DNA of 64,000 nucleotides, from assembly GCA_008477525.1 (NCBI GenBank), contig SPDT01000007.1, forward strand, positions 4,898,001 through 4,962,000, written 5' to 3'. Below, piece by piece: positions 1 to 11,907 of the stretch. Position 1 is the stretch's first letter; each line of letters begins with the position of its first letter. The translations under genes and the position numbers were made by a program. Origin of the DNA: Hypomyces perniciosus. Lineage: Eukaryota; Ascomycota; Sordariomycetes; Hypocreales; Hypocreaceae. A model generated the notes under the pieces. The model was not told the origin of the DNA. It worked only from the letters and a program-made list of their open reading frames with translations, and ran no database searches.

Positions 1-682
1 GATTTTGCAGTGGGCGAGGGTATGGCTTCTAGATCGCAGCGGCTGAAGATGATTCCACTTTGCCGTGGACGGTGACGCCGTGGGCTGCAAGCTGCCGCTC
101 CAGAAATACCTCTCACCTTGCGGACGAAGGCAGAAGCTGACTGGGATTATGTTCGAGTGATATTCAGCCCACGGGAGGGAAACAACGGAGGTGCATCCCC
201 TAGGTACTTGCTAGAGCCCGCGATTGAATAGTTGTCAGATGACGCATGGCAACAAGAGCTGTTTTCCATTCACTACCCGCCACCAATGAGGCCATTTTCA
301 GAGGGTTTTTTTTTTGCTTCTCTCATATGAAGTTACACACGCTCATCGCCCGGACCACTACCGGCCATCCCATCCCACATCCACTTGGCATCGTTTCGAC
401 GAACCCTGTCAAAGTCGTTCAAGAAGTACATAACTAGGTGCCTCCAAAACAGGAGAGAAGGGGTGTGGCAGCCAAAAAGAACTGGCGTATGCTTGGCCTA
501 TGACATGTATACGAGTGCGACACCACGATGCTGGCGGACCCTGGATTTCCTATTTGGACATCTGATACATAGTGCCCCATTGGAGAGATCCGATGGCTTG
601 CTAGGTAGATCGGCCGGTCGTCTGGGGAGCCGTTTGTCCCATGCACAAGAGATGTGTACCTGACGGTACATGCCACACATGT

Positions 683-729
<47 letters not shown>

Positions 730-1363
730 ACATACACACACACATCTTTTCCTCCACAGCGCACATACACACAATGAGAGGCGTGCACAAGAAGCTATGC
801 GCGGATGCTTCTGCGCACCGGGCCACCCATGGGGGGAAAGGGCTTAGATAGGCAGCCCTTTTGATATGGTGTGTCCGATTTTGTCTTGGCCCACCCCCCT
901 TGGTAAGTCGATCTGAAATCCATCTATCTGTACACGGGCGGGAGTTTACCCTTGTAAGAAGCGGATAGGACTCTGAGGCTTCTGGCCCTATGGGGAGAAC
1001 ACCTTTATCATCAGCTGTCTCTCCGCCTTCTGACTTGCCTGTTTTTCCTTCAGAGCACTTCTTGTTTTAAACCGCTTGGACAAACAAGAACGTTGGATGT
1101 CATCTTCGCCCTGTTCTTTTTTTGCCTATATTCATTGTCATCCCGTCCGCGCTCCGTTCTCTTATCCGCGTGTCATCCTGTTGTTCTTGTGATACTCTGC
1201 TGCCTCCACTTACATATCTACTTGGTTCGACTCTCCCATCACCTGCCCCTGGCAGCTTTGTTACGACACCAGCTCTGTTTCGGTCAGGTCACTGAGCGAT
1301 CACAAAAACCAGCTTTGCGACCCGCCCCATCTGGCCTTTGCCTCCTAACTCCGCCATCTACCC
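1..1363. other. Intergenic DNA and forkhead gene leader
   Basis: No supported gene. The stretch holds a CA microsatellite (listed separately) and, from about 1025 to 1363, a pyrimidine-rich sequence with several short upstream ATGs. That is typical of a long 5' leader or promoter of the forkhead gene that starts at 1364. The first 240 bases show no coding signal. Confidence 0.6.
688..728. repeat. (CA)n microsatellite
   Basis: About 20 uninterrupted CA dinucleotides, followed by interrupted CA-rich sequence to about 745. It creates spurious His/Thr-rich and Cys/Val-rich open frames on both strands that are not genes. It is a likely length-polymorphic marker. Confidence 0.95.
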
Positions 1364-3246
1364 ATGGATCCGCCGTTTCCAGAGGGGAGGCTTTCCGTCA
1401 TCAGCTACACGAATCTCCAATATCCTGAATCTAGACAGCAATCGGACTCCATGTTAGGCTTTGCCGAAACAGGGACTTTCTCTACACTGTCATCTGGTTT
1501 CGACCAGCAGCAGCAACAATACCTACCTGATACACATTCGTTTCCCCAGGCAGTTTGCCATCCGTATCAACACTCCCCAACACCTCATGCTTCCGACGCT
1601 GGTGCTCATATGACTCCCCTTCTACCATATAAGCTCAAAACCGAGCACGTCTGGCCGTCACCCCCACTGGGACCTGGAGATATTCAAAACTGCGCTTCTT
1701 TCCTCGACTCTCCGGTCTCTGGGAGCATCCATTTGCCTTGCTACACCTACACGCCACACACACCAGAGCAGTGGTCTTCGCCAGTGTCGAGCTACGCACA
1801 ACCAGGTGGACTGTTTCAGCAACAACATACACCAGACAGCCAAGCATATATCGGAACCGGCACTCCAATATCAGCAGAGGAGTTCCCATTGTGCAAGCAA
1901 GAGATGCTTACTCCATACACCGGAGGCTTTCATCACGATTCTGAAGGCGAAACACCAGGTCTATACCATTCGGGGCCATCGCCTGGAATGGCATCTAGCT
2001 TGCCTGGTGTGCCGCCTTCCTCCAGTGCGAGCTCTCCCGAGGGACTGCGCGCTGATACCCCTGCCCCCATGGGTGGACTAAAGGACAAATCCAGTGACAT
2101 GATCACCTCTTTTGCAGCGCCCAGCCGCACGGAGCAGAAAACAACAGATGGTGCCAAGAATGATGAGCCATATGCGAAGCTCATTTACAAAGCCTTCATG
2201 AGCAAACCCGACCATGCAATGACACTGCAGGACATCTACAAGTGGTTCCGTGAGAACACCAACAAGACGACCAATGAAAAGTCGGGCTGGCAGAACAGCA
2301 TCCGACACAATCTTAGCATGAATGCTGTAAGTCAAATCACTCTTTTTTTTTCCAGGGATGTGCATGTTGCTTTTGCACACGTAGCCTGTTTCTCCAACTT
2401 CGGATGAGAGACATACCTTGAACGAAGCAGCCGGTATCTGACCTTTTTCTGCAGGCATTCACCCGACGAGACCGGAAGCAAGTCGATGGATCCTCATCGA
2501 TGATGGAGGGTGGATCTCCACAAGCAGGCGGCGAATCGAAACGCACAAATGGATGGGTCTTGGAAGAATGGGCCATTCGTGACGGGGTCCAGAGCACGAC
2601 GAGATACCGCAAGGGGAACTCGAGTCGAAGGCCGCTCAGATGCACCAGTCACCCCAATCCCAGCCCCAATGGCAGCGTGGGACAGCGAGCAAGCCAACAC
2701 AACTCCACCAAGGCTTTGTCTGGCCGCAAAGGCGGGCATGCGACGAGGAACTCGAGGCTGCGGGGGCGGCAATTCAATCAAGAATCGCCGATGGGCAAGG
2801 CTCCATATCATTTGATTGAGCAGGGCTTTGATTCGCCTCCGCGGTCAAGCATGCCGGGCCCGTACTTCTCCGCTGCCATTCCGGCTCCACGGCTCGACCC
2901 GACGGCGATCCAGACTCCAATTGCACACGGACATGACACCAGCACAACTTATGTCCCAGAGACAATAGCCACAGTGCCATTGCCATTTGGGCTGCAAATG
3001 ACAGACCCACGTATGGGCCAAGCAGTGACTGGTGGAGGTGGTGGCCACAGCGACATTAACTCCATATCTTGCTTGGGCCACCAAGAGCCCATGTACCTCA
3101 CCCCTTCGTCAGGGGAATTCCCCTACGCCATTCAAGACGTGCAATTGGACTACTCAGGTGACCACGGTAGTGCGGAGGTTCTTGACTCAGAAGCGCTGTT
3201 TGATACCTTGCCCAGCAACTGGCGCGATCTTCACGGCCTGCCCTAA
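1364..3246 (+). CDS. Forkhead-box transcription factor
   Basis: Nuclear DNA-binding regulator. Two exons, 1364-2326 and 2455-3246, separated by a 128-bp phase-0 intron (GTAAGT donor, CTGCAG acceptor), give 584 residues. The forkhead (winged-helix) domain starts near residue 267 with PYAKLIYKAF. It continues through LQDIYKWFRENT and the helix-3 recognition segment WQNSIRHNLSMN, and the intron falls directly after this helix. Exon 2 continues with WVLEEWAIRDGVQSTTRYRKG, an arrangement typical of fungal forkhead proteins. The N-terminal 260 residues are Ser/Pro/Gln-rich with a short Q run and look like an activation region. The start has ATG in a good context (ACCCATGG). The family is known to control cell cycle, morphogenesis or development in fungi, but the specific paralogue is not identified. 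The gene stands alone, with more than 1 kb upstream and 7 kb downstream free of genes. Confidence 0.93.
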
Positions 3247-5215
3247 GAGAGTCAACGCAACCTTAGCTAGCCATGCAACAACTCTTTTCAATGAAGCCAA
3301 CATGCACCGAGCAGGACTCGGAGATCTCGATACACAGTGCGCGCCACTGCCCTATTCGCTCCCCCAATTGGGGGACAGCGCCTTCATCCATCTCGCCCAC
3401 CAGCTGCATGAACAACCACACACATTCACACACATGCATGTAAAGAGGGGCAGAAGCAACCACATTTTGAAAAGCTTGAGAAGAAGGGAAAAAACTCTTA
3501 TCCCAGAGCCATTTCAACTACACACATTATGCTACATTGAAAAGCGAACAGCATGACGCCCGTGGGGTGCCGGCCAATGCTTCTCAACGGCCATCTTTGG
3601 CTGTGTTACACCCCGAGGAGAAGAAACGGCCAACAGCCGCGTCCATGCTTGCGTGGATCATCCGCATTCTAAGACGTGCTATTGCTCAAAATGGCCATAT
3701 GCTTGGCAGCACCACTGCCTAAACGGGCGGACAAAGGCTAGCCGATGATGTTGGCAATGTGCACGACGGCTCTGTCACACGCAGGCCCTTGTGGAAGGGC
3801 TAGTAGAGTGGTTGGCCCTCAGCAGAGAAGCACACCTACCACTCATTACTCCATGCCCACAGGGGAATCCCAGAGTTGGATCCAACGGCTCGGGACGGAG
3901 TATTTGCGTGGGTGATTGATTAAAATGAACATACTTTGTGTTTGACGCCACGGCGTCCGCTGGACGGGGGCGGTGGGAACGATCGTGATTGACTGGTAGG
4001 GGATCTGGCGCGAGGTTTGACATCGGCTATGGTTTATTTTGGGACGATCAGTTTTATGATTTTGCGATGATTTTCGGACCTCCAGGTCTGTCTGACTATC
4101 CGTCTAGAGAGACACGCGGCACTTTTCCTGCATGCTTCGTCTTGGCTTTTTTTCTTGTTTCATGAGCCCTTGCATACCCACATTTCTTTCCTTTTACTTC
4201 TCATATCCGATTCCTCTCGTGTACTTGGGCACTGGAAAGACTGGTTTGCAAGACTAATGGTTTGGAGTTGTTGGACTGCTTTCGTATAGACTTGGGTAGC
4301 TAAATAGACCATATCACCTCGGGGTGGCTTTATATTTAAGTAACCGCGCCGTATTCAATGCAAAGATGTGCCATGAGCTAAGACGATAATACTATGTGAG
4401 TACTCTGAGCAGACGTATTTAGGCTAGGCTCTTGACGTCCAACATACTCCGGACTATTTGGTCTCCCATATTGATGAGTATTATTAGAAAGTCGGATTGA
4501 GGGTGTGTATTCCAAATCCGAAGCACATAGATAGATCGTGGTGGCGACATGGTTCTCTTTTACACGAGGAGGTCATTAATTCTACGCATCCTGGCCTCCG
4601 CTACTCTCCAAGCAACAACCAACCGCGCCTACATACATACAGCCCACACACCTCATATCATACATACTGCCAACCCGGAACCTGGAAATGGGGAGGTGGG
4701 GGGGAAAGCATGGGGGGTTCCAAAAGAGGAAGATGAGAAGACAGGGCTGTACGAGATGGTATGTTGCGCGCGCCAAAAGCGGACGAAAACTTTGGACAAA
4801 ACAAGGTGAAGCACTTGCTGCTGCTGGTAAGGAGGTGAGTTAGTTGGGAAAGCCGTTGGGCTGGGGACGGCGTGCCCTCGGCGTGTGATTTGGGGCACGG
4901 AGCAGTAGGAGGCAGAGGATGCGGAGGCGTGGTGTGTGTGCCGTCCCGGGAGAGGTGAGTCTCCGGGCTCGTGGTATCTTGGAGGGCGGATGCAGGTTGG
5001 GAGTCGTGTTGTTACATGGATTACGGGTATATTTGAAGAGTGTTGCTAATGGCATCTACTCGTATATGTATGGATGTAATATCTTGGCAGATGAAGCTGA
5101 TCGTGGTAATGCCTGTCAAGTGTGTAAGTGACAGGGGAGGAGAGGATTTGAGATATTTTATCTACATGGATAGTCCATCTAATACGGAGTACATGGATAA
5201 CTGTAATAATAACCA

Positions 5216-5257
5216 TACGAGTAATCTCCAAAGTACGAGTAATCTCCAAAGTACGAG
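5216..5257. repeat. 18-bp tandem repeat, about 2.4 copies
   Basis: The unit TACGAGTAATCTCCAAAG occurs exactly at 5216-5233 and 5234-5251 and is followed by a partial copy (TACGAG). It lies in non-coding DNA and has no evident function. Confidence 0.9.
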
Positions 5258-5456
5258 TGCGTCCCCCCCGAACTATGGAGCTGCAGTAGTCGGCGAAAGC
5301 ACTGATACTCCAGGCTGTGCATCCCGTAGTGGAATGCTGGACGCATATGCTTCCGACTCTCCCCCAGACGGACTGACCATGGAGTCCATACTAATAATGG
5401 AGCACGTACGGAGTAGTGCATGTACTAACTGCGATATGGATGGCATTGAGTCACTG

Positions 5457-5476
5457 CCAGCCAGCCAGCCAGCCAG
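5457..5476. repeat. (CCAG)5 microsatellite
   Basis: Five CCAG units in intergenic DNA, followed by a degenerate CCAA unit. It is a simple repeat. Confidence 0.9.
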
Positions 5477-8400
5477 CCAACGTGCGCAATGCCACCACGA
5501 AAGATATAAATAGTTATACACACACACAACCCCAGGTGGAACGTGCTGCTGTTCGTTACATGTACTCCGTACTATACTAGCTGCCAGTCAGGCTGCGAGT
5601 AGAAGTCGTGTTATTCTGCGTCGTCTTTGTGCACCTTTCGGCACTGATCATGAGCTGCCTTGAGCACCCTTATGGAGCCATGGGAAGTGGATGCTATCCT
5701 GATGAAACGTCTCATCCTGTCCTATCTTGGTCTGTTGAAAATGCTAGAAGAAAACACATGGTTTACGAGTAGTTGTGAATATTGTGAACATGATGGCGTT
5801 GTACTTACGATGTATCTTTCCCGTGATGACTAAGGCGGCAAGAGAAGGCATTCCCGACTCCTGTTTTCTCTTCCCCTCTTCTTATCGCCGCTCTCTCGTT
5901 TTCCACCCCATCAACTCTCACCCGCGGATCGATGTGCAGCGCATCAAGGACACACACATATGCAACTTACCATTGGTTCTTGACTTTTAAATGAAGAGGA
6001 AGAAGGGGGGGATCCCGCGGGTTCGCGCTTCCCCGAGCGTGTCTCCCAAGACGAGGCTGCGGGTGGCAGAGACAGCCTTCAATCTAGACCATGCGGCTCG
6101 AGAATCAACAAACCAAACCGCAAGCCCCCGGAACACGCGCACGCAGCTGTCCCTATCGTTCGTCGGATCTTGTCTTGCTCCGTAAGATCGCCAATCGGCG
6201 TTCCGTCCGTGGAGCCTGCTCACCTATATGCATGCATACATATAATACTATGTACATGCATATGGCCCCATGGATGGGGCTGGGGGGCTGAATACTGGAC
6301 GCTGGCTGGTTAGAGGGAAAAGAAAGCAAAAAAAAAAAACGACACCATCGTTGGACGGGCCATTCTGTTGCATGAGGGGATGTAACAATGGTCGAATCTG
6401 GGAACATCAAGCGAGCCTTGGGCCCCGCCAAAGAGTGCAAAGACCAGGCCCAATCAACCGCCAGCTCCTGATCTCTCGTCCATCCGGCACTCTCTCTCTC
6501 TCACAGGAACGGCCTGAGCACTCTGTCTCTCCCTTTTTCCGGCTGTTTCTCTCTGTGTCTCCTGTGTCTCACAGCAGAACCATGGCCTGGCCTGGCATAG
6601 CGGAGGCAAGACAAGGGGGTTTAAGGTTGACGACGGCCACCCCGTGAGATCTGCCTCTCATGTTGAGACATACTGCGGTGCATCGAGATTCTGCACTGCA
6701 GTGACGCGCGAGACTGGATAGTAGCGGCCTGGAGCGCGTTCGGTGCACCCGCTGGCTTACCCTAACTACGAGACTGATCACATTTCTTTTTTTCCTTTTC
6801 TCGGCACATCTTGGCACCCGTTCATAGGTACAAAGGCATTCGTCCGGTTTTGCTCGAATCACTGCCAGGACATGGCTGGCAGGCGTGTGCATGTGCCATA
6901 TGCAGCCTAAATCAAATCAGGACAACACCAACACTCCCAAATTCCCCCTTCGAGCCGAGCCTGGGGCCTAGCTAATCGATCTCAGAAGGATGTTGACCTG
7001 GTTGCTGGGAATGGTGAAGTAACCAACGTTGATTTAGTATTCGTTCGGCTGGAATACGACATATGGTATCCCGATGTTGTGCAAAGACATGCATTCGGAA
7101 TTTGCAAATCCCGAACTGTCTCTGGGCTAGCAAGTAGCAGCATTGAGGCCACTGGTTGCCGCCGCCTTCCTTGCATTCAGTGTGTTTTTCTTTATTTTTC
7201 TGTCTTTTTTTATTTTTTATATACAAATATGTCCTACGGCAATCACCGTTCTATGCGGCTCTCTCCGACAAGGCTGATGACCATTTCATCGTCAATGGGT
7301 CGCGGAACACTTGCCGTTGCCGCGAGGAAGAGTGGAGTGAAAAGACAAGAAACTGAAAAGTCAACAAGCAATTTCCCGTTGCTATTGCAAACTTGCATCT
7401 TCTCCAACGCCGTGGCGTCGGTCTTGACGGAAGCTAGGGCATCCCGAGAACAGGATGACTACATATCTTCGACAAGCATTGGTGACTTGCGACGAGGGAT
7501 ATTTTGTCACATCTCACTTTCTGCGGCTCGGGTTCTGTCCAATCTCGAGTCCCGGGGATTTTTGGACCCCAGACCAGTCGTCTGCCGGGAGGGGGGAACC
7601 TCACCGGGCCGTGCATTTACTACGGCCGCCTTGTCAGCGGCCACTTAGAGACCCTTGTCCGAGGGGACGCGCATTGGCACACCTTGCTGCATGACATATG
7701 AATGGACGGTTCATTAGGATCGAGTGATCGCAGGACCTCCGTCCCGCTTGCGGCTTTCCGTGAGCTGGATGCGCTCACAACGCCTCTCTGTCGGTAAAGA
7801 AGGAAACCTACATTCTCACGATATATCCCTTTTACACGTACGGAGCATTTTCCCTATTTACTATGTTTATGTAACTGGAACAATTGCTCGGATTCGCTCG
7901 GGGAACTTTAGACTGCATCCGCGCAGGGGTTGACTGACAAGCCGTCCATAGATGTTTACCACATGGCAATTGGCCCCCTAAACTGCCACGCAAGACCCAT
8001 CCATGTTTCAATGCTGAGCTGTCAATTTCCAAGGTTGTTCCACACTGACCACCCTTAAGTCGTCACACTTCTGCAGCAGGCTGGATGCAGTACTCCGTAC
8101 GGGCCAGACATATTTTCCCTTGAGCTGAAGTCTCGAGGACGCCTTTGCTAGGCAAGCCGGCCTAAGCCGACAGACATTGTTCTCCATATCTTCTTTTCCC
8201 CTGAAACCGACTCCACAGAAAAGACGATGGGGCGCTTCGTCGTCATGAAAACATGCTCATTCATACTGCCACCCCCCATTGAGCTCCCTTGCAAAGAACG
8301 CTTTAGAACCTCATCAAATGGCTAAAGAACGAACGGCAACTCCGTAGCAAGCTCTTGGGAACCGCAATGATCCACTTACATTCCCACCCCATTTGTTTGT

Positions 8401-10248
8401 ATCCTCCTGTTCTGGATAACACTACTCGAGAGAATACATGACAGTACTTCTTTGTACATTCACCCGTCCTACAGGCCGACAAGTGGGTGGAAAATCTCTC
8501 CCGGTTACAATCTTTTCTCCCAGCACCACCAAGGCCGCGATATCCGGCATGAGCTCCTGTCCTGCTGGCTGCAGGTCTTAGTTACTAGTATTTGTCCTGT
8601 GGTCGCCCCTCTTGACCTCTCTCTTTTCCCTCCCCCTTGCACATGTGAGACATTGGCAGTTGACGACATGCCAGTGGGTGACAGCAAAAGAAAAAAACAA
8701 ACTGTCGAAAGCGAAAAGTGAGAACGGAGCTAATAGACGCTGAGTTGATAGGCGCGATGAAGCGCTTTTATGTATGTTGTACGTTATCAGATTAGCGGTG
8801 CTCCGCAGAGGTACTCCGTGGTTAATACTTTGGAGATGCATAATGAGAAAAGAGGATAACAATCACTTTCTATACTGAAAAATGTGTTGCTAAGATTCGG
8901 AATCACACATGGATGAACATCTACCTCCAAAATGAATACGTTTCTCGTAGCCGATTCCCTTGCTCTTGAGCTCCTCTGTGTTACACTCTCAAGCACTTCG
9001 TGTCCTTTAAGCTTGGTGAGAGCTACTTACTTAGGCCATGAACAAAGGCCCATGTGTGCCATACCTATATCGACCTTGTGTGCCTTTGGGCCTCAAGTAA
9101 TTGGAGCCCAACACATGTTTCATCTAGAGCTCCCTGAGTCGTTGCCTCGTTTCTGCCTACCTGCTGTAATCTGCACGAGAGTCGTATGCGTCCCTTGGAG
9201 GCCACTTGTGGGACGCAATAGCTTCTTGTCACTCCAACACTGGCTGGTCCTCAATGCCGACCATCTGCGTTGTCTGGCCCTTTCGGATGATTGTCTTGAT
9301 GTGAAAGCAACATCTCCGCGCTGCGCACTCCTTCTCTGGTGAAGGACTCTTGTGGAAGTTGTTCACCCTAACCACAGGCACAAGGACGCAGGCCAAAGCA
9401 ATACCCGGTTCGTCCAACGTATCTCACCCTGGTTTCCTGAATGAAGCTCGTGACCGTGGGTGCATCAGTGATAGAAGTGCCATTATGCCGCTCGCTGTGC
9501 AATGCAAAACGTATGTAGGAGAGGTCCTCAATGTGCGAACGAACCAATCAGACATTCGCCACACTTGATGCTTTGGAGATAAGGACAGCTTGAACAACCT
9601 GCCTCTGTGAATGAAGGGCTTGGGTGACAGGCCCGCGATGCAGTGTGACCACCAGATGATAGCCGTCGAGGACCAGTAGAAAAGGGCCGACGATGTGGAT
9701 GTCATCTTCGGGTCGTCCAAACGGGCGGTTGCATTTACTGTACAACGATGAGATACGGTAGTCCAAGTCCATGTACTTTATGGTCAAGTTCATTCGACAT
9801 CAAGGCTCTACGGAGCCACGTTACTAGAATGCAGCTCAAGACCAGACGTTGTGCCCAGATGGAGACCGACTCTGAATCACGGAATACGGGGTTATTCAGA
9901 CACCTTGGGTTCGGTGAAAGTCCCAGACGCTCACACACTATCTGACGGACGCTGCCAATATACTTGCCCAGGGGCGAATAGACCTTGAGGGTGGTGTCGA
10001 TGCTCTAAATGGCGCTATGCTGTGTTGTGAAACTGAGATCCCCTGACCCAAAACATGGCAGAGCTCATCTTTGCCATTGTTGAGAAGCCAGAGCTAGTTG
10101 TGTAGAACGTAGCTGTGTAAACAATTATAAATCACCGCCGCCTTGCTTCAAAGGGTATCCAAGAATTTCCCTACCAAGCATGGGAAAGGAGCGTCAAAAA
10201 TGAATAAGTGAATGACAAAACAGTATTGATCAAAGGGATGGAAAATGC

Positions 10249-11907
10249 TTAGAACCGCCGCTTCTTCTTCACTGGCCCAGCTGCTACCTTTCTCTCCAAC
10301 TCTCTCTTGAGCTCCTCCCGCCTGCGATCCGCACGTTCTTGCGACGTTTCTCTGGCCTGCTCCTTGACTTTGGTTTCCTCTCCGCGAACAGCCCCTCGTC
10401 CGCGCCCAACATCATCCTCGCCGATGGTTGGCTTGGTAGTGGAACCACTGCTGCCACCGATCTTCTTTCCGATTACACCAAGCTTCTTGCGTGCAGGAGA
10501 GCTGGCAACGGTTTCGTTCGCCTCACTTTGTTCCACCTCTGGGGATTTTGCCTTTTCTGCAACACGTGTCTTCGCTGCAGGACCGCCTATTCGTCCCAAC
10601 ACCCCTTTCTTGGGTGCGGCCTGGGGAGGCGGCGGCAGTGGAGGTGACGAGGCGTCTTCTTCTAGTAGTGAGGCGGTTGCGTCGTCATCGCTAGATTCTG
10701 AAGCTGTCTCCGAATCATCTCGCAAGGCTGGTTCTTTTTCCTTCTGTGAGTTTGATGCCTTTGGTTCTGGAGACGGAGGCGGGGGAGTCTGTTTCTTCTT
10801 CCCACCAATCACTCCTATCCGCGGTACAGGCTTTTTAGCATCAGTTTGCTGGTCTCGGCCTGACGAAGTTGCCGGTGAGCGCTTAGCTGGAATGGGCAAT
10901 TCTTCCTCGCCGTCTGTTGACGCATCATCCACAGGCGGCGCTCTTGCTGCTGCGGCATTGGTTTTCGCTGACCGTAGATGAGGAGGGGTGGGTTGGACTT
11001 CGAAGTCATCATCGTCACCGTTTGTGGCAGGTGTAGGTGGTGACGGTGTCCTTTGCGGTAGAGCAGCGGTTTGTTGTTGGCTACGATGCGCAAGTTGTGA
11101 TGTGCTTGTGAAATCATGCCACCATTTGTCCAGTTCCGGGGACGTGTCAACCTGTATCAGAGATCGATTCTGTAGTCCATTTCCGCCAAAGACATTCTGG
11201 ACAAGGTCGCTGGCGTTGTCTGGCCAGTTTTCATTTTCTTCTAAGCGGGCCCTCCACTTGCGTTGGTCAAATGCTGCTAAACCTTTGATTTTCTCCTCTG
11301 CAAGCGTTCTAGATACCTTCTTTCTCCCTGAGAGCGCCGTGAATACATGTTCCAATCCCGTCCCTGTCGCCTCAAGTTTGTCGGCTAGTTTTGCGATGAC
11401 CGCGTCCTTGTAGCTCAAAGTCTGGACCAACGACTCCACCTCTAGCTTCCGGGTATAGTGTGATGCGATCAGGGGAAGGGCGAATTCTGTGGCAATGCTC
11501 GAGGGGGGTGACTTCTTGAGGTGAATGGGCCATCTCAAAGGCTCGAAACCAGGGAGTGGGCAAGTGACCTTGAGGGTAAGCCCATCCTCGCCAGTCTCCT
11601 TCTTTGAGCCTGGTGATAGGGTGAGACTAGTCTGATCGTGACTAGATTGGGAGGGATCCAAGGCCGATCTCAAACAACTAAGGAACCTGGCCATATTCTC
11701 GGGTGTATCACTCGGGTCGATGCTTGTGTTCTCACTCCACCCTCTCATGAAAATGGCCTTTCGATCCAGGCTCTCCACCCAGATATTCGCCATGTCAGTG
11801 ACACGAACTGTATAGGCAGCCGTGCCAATATCGACAGACACCAGGAGTACAGGCACACCAGGTGATGTGGCGAGCGGCAAAGGCCGCCATGTTAGATCCC
11901 CGGACAT
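10249..11907 (-). CDS. NEJ1: XLF/Nej1 non-homologous end-joining factor
   Basis: Nuclear accessory factor of DNA ligase IV in double-strand-break repair by end joining. Single exon, 552 residues. The ATG at 11907 is used because the frame further upstream opens only with TTG. The N-terminal XLF head (about residues 1-150) begins with LTWRPLPL, a beta strand PVLLVSVDIG, then YTVRVTDMANIWVES and the acidic-aromatic segment MRGWSENTSIDPSD, all characteristic of fungal XLF/Nej1. A helical stalk follows (about 160-220). Residues beyond 290 are low-complexity Pro/Ser/Glu/Lys-rich. The last residues, PVKKKRRF, are basic with a terminal aromatic, resembling the Ku-binding motif known at the C terminus of XLF; that function is inferred. 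It is divergent from the photolyase gene across 1.3 kb. The protein is longer than yeast Nej1 (about 340 residues) because of the disordered tail. Confidence 0.88.
   Translation of the reverse strand: MSGDLTWRPLPLATSPGVPVLLVSVDIGTAAYTVRVTDMANIWVESLDRKAIFMRGWSENTSIDPSDTPENMARFLSCLRSALDPSQSSHDQTSLTLSPGSKKETGEDGLTLKVTCPLPGFEPLRWPIHLKKSPPSSIATEFALPLIASHYTRKLEVESLVQTLSYKDAVIAKLADKLEATGTGLEHVFTALSGRKKVSRTLAEEKIKGLAAFDQRKWRARLEENENWPDNASDLVQNVFGGNGLQNRSLIQVDTSPELDKWWHDFTSTSQLAHRSQQQTAALPQRTPSPPTPATNGDDDDFEVQPTPPHLRSAKTNAAAARAPPVDDASTDGEEELPIPAKRSPATSSGRDQQTDAKKPVPRIGVIGGKKKQTPPPPSPEPKASNSQKEKEPALRDDSETASESSDDDATASLLEEDASSPPLPPPPQAAPKKGVLGRIGGPAAKTRVAEKAKSPEVEQSEANETVASSPARKKLGVIGKKIGGSSGSTTKPTIGEDDVGRGRGAVRGEETKVKEQARETSQERADRRREELKRELERKVAAGPVKKKRRF

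Larger units (their letters stand above)
3247..10248. other. 7-kb gene-poor convergent interval
   Basis: Flanked by the 3' ends of the forkhead gene (+) and the Nej1 gene (-). All open frames are short, overlap on both strands and show no recognisable domain; the longest is 189 codons at 7079-7648. It contains the tandem repeats at 5216 and 5457, copies of the TACTCCGTA motif at 5183, 5407, 5563 and 8091, and CT-rich tracts at 6480-6570 that resemble an ascomycete 5' leader and precede an ATG at 6581 with a 21-codon frame. Between 8.8 and 10.0 kb some minus-strand frames look weakly coding but are broken. A non-coding transcript or dead transposon is possible. Confidence 0.5.

Noticed and set aside
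434..851. Several open frames on both strands with Cys/Val, His/Thr or Thr-rich protein
   Set aside because: They are translations of the CA microsatellite and its flanks and show no domain.
1093..1428. 111-codon frame overlapping the forkhead start
   Set aside because: Pyrimidine-rich leader translation; the forkhead frame starting at 1364 carries the domain.
7079..7648. 189-codon frame on the plus strand
   Set aside because: Unnatural composition (low-complexity Phe/Tyr runs, no conserved segment), overlapped by minus-strand frames, no good start context.
8932..9938. Coding-like frames on both strands, for example 136 codons (+) and 98 codons (-)
   Set aside because: They overlap each other in several frames and cannot be joined by consensus introns; at most a decayed gene.
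10307..11865. Plus-strand frames up to 224 codons
   Set aside because: Antisense shadows of the Nej1 gene, rich in Ser because of its Glu/Pro/Lys-rich tail.
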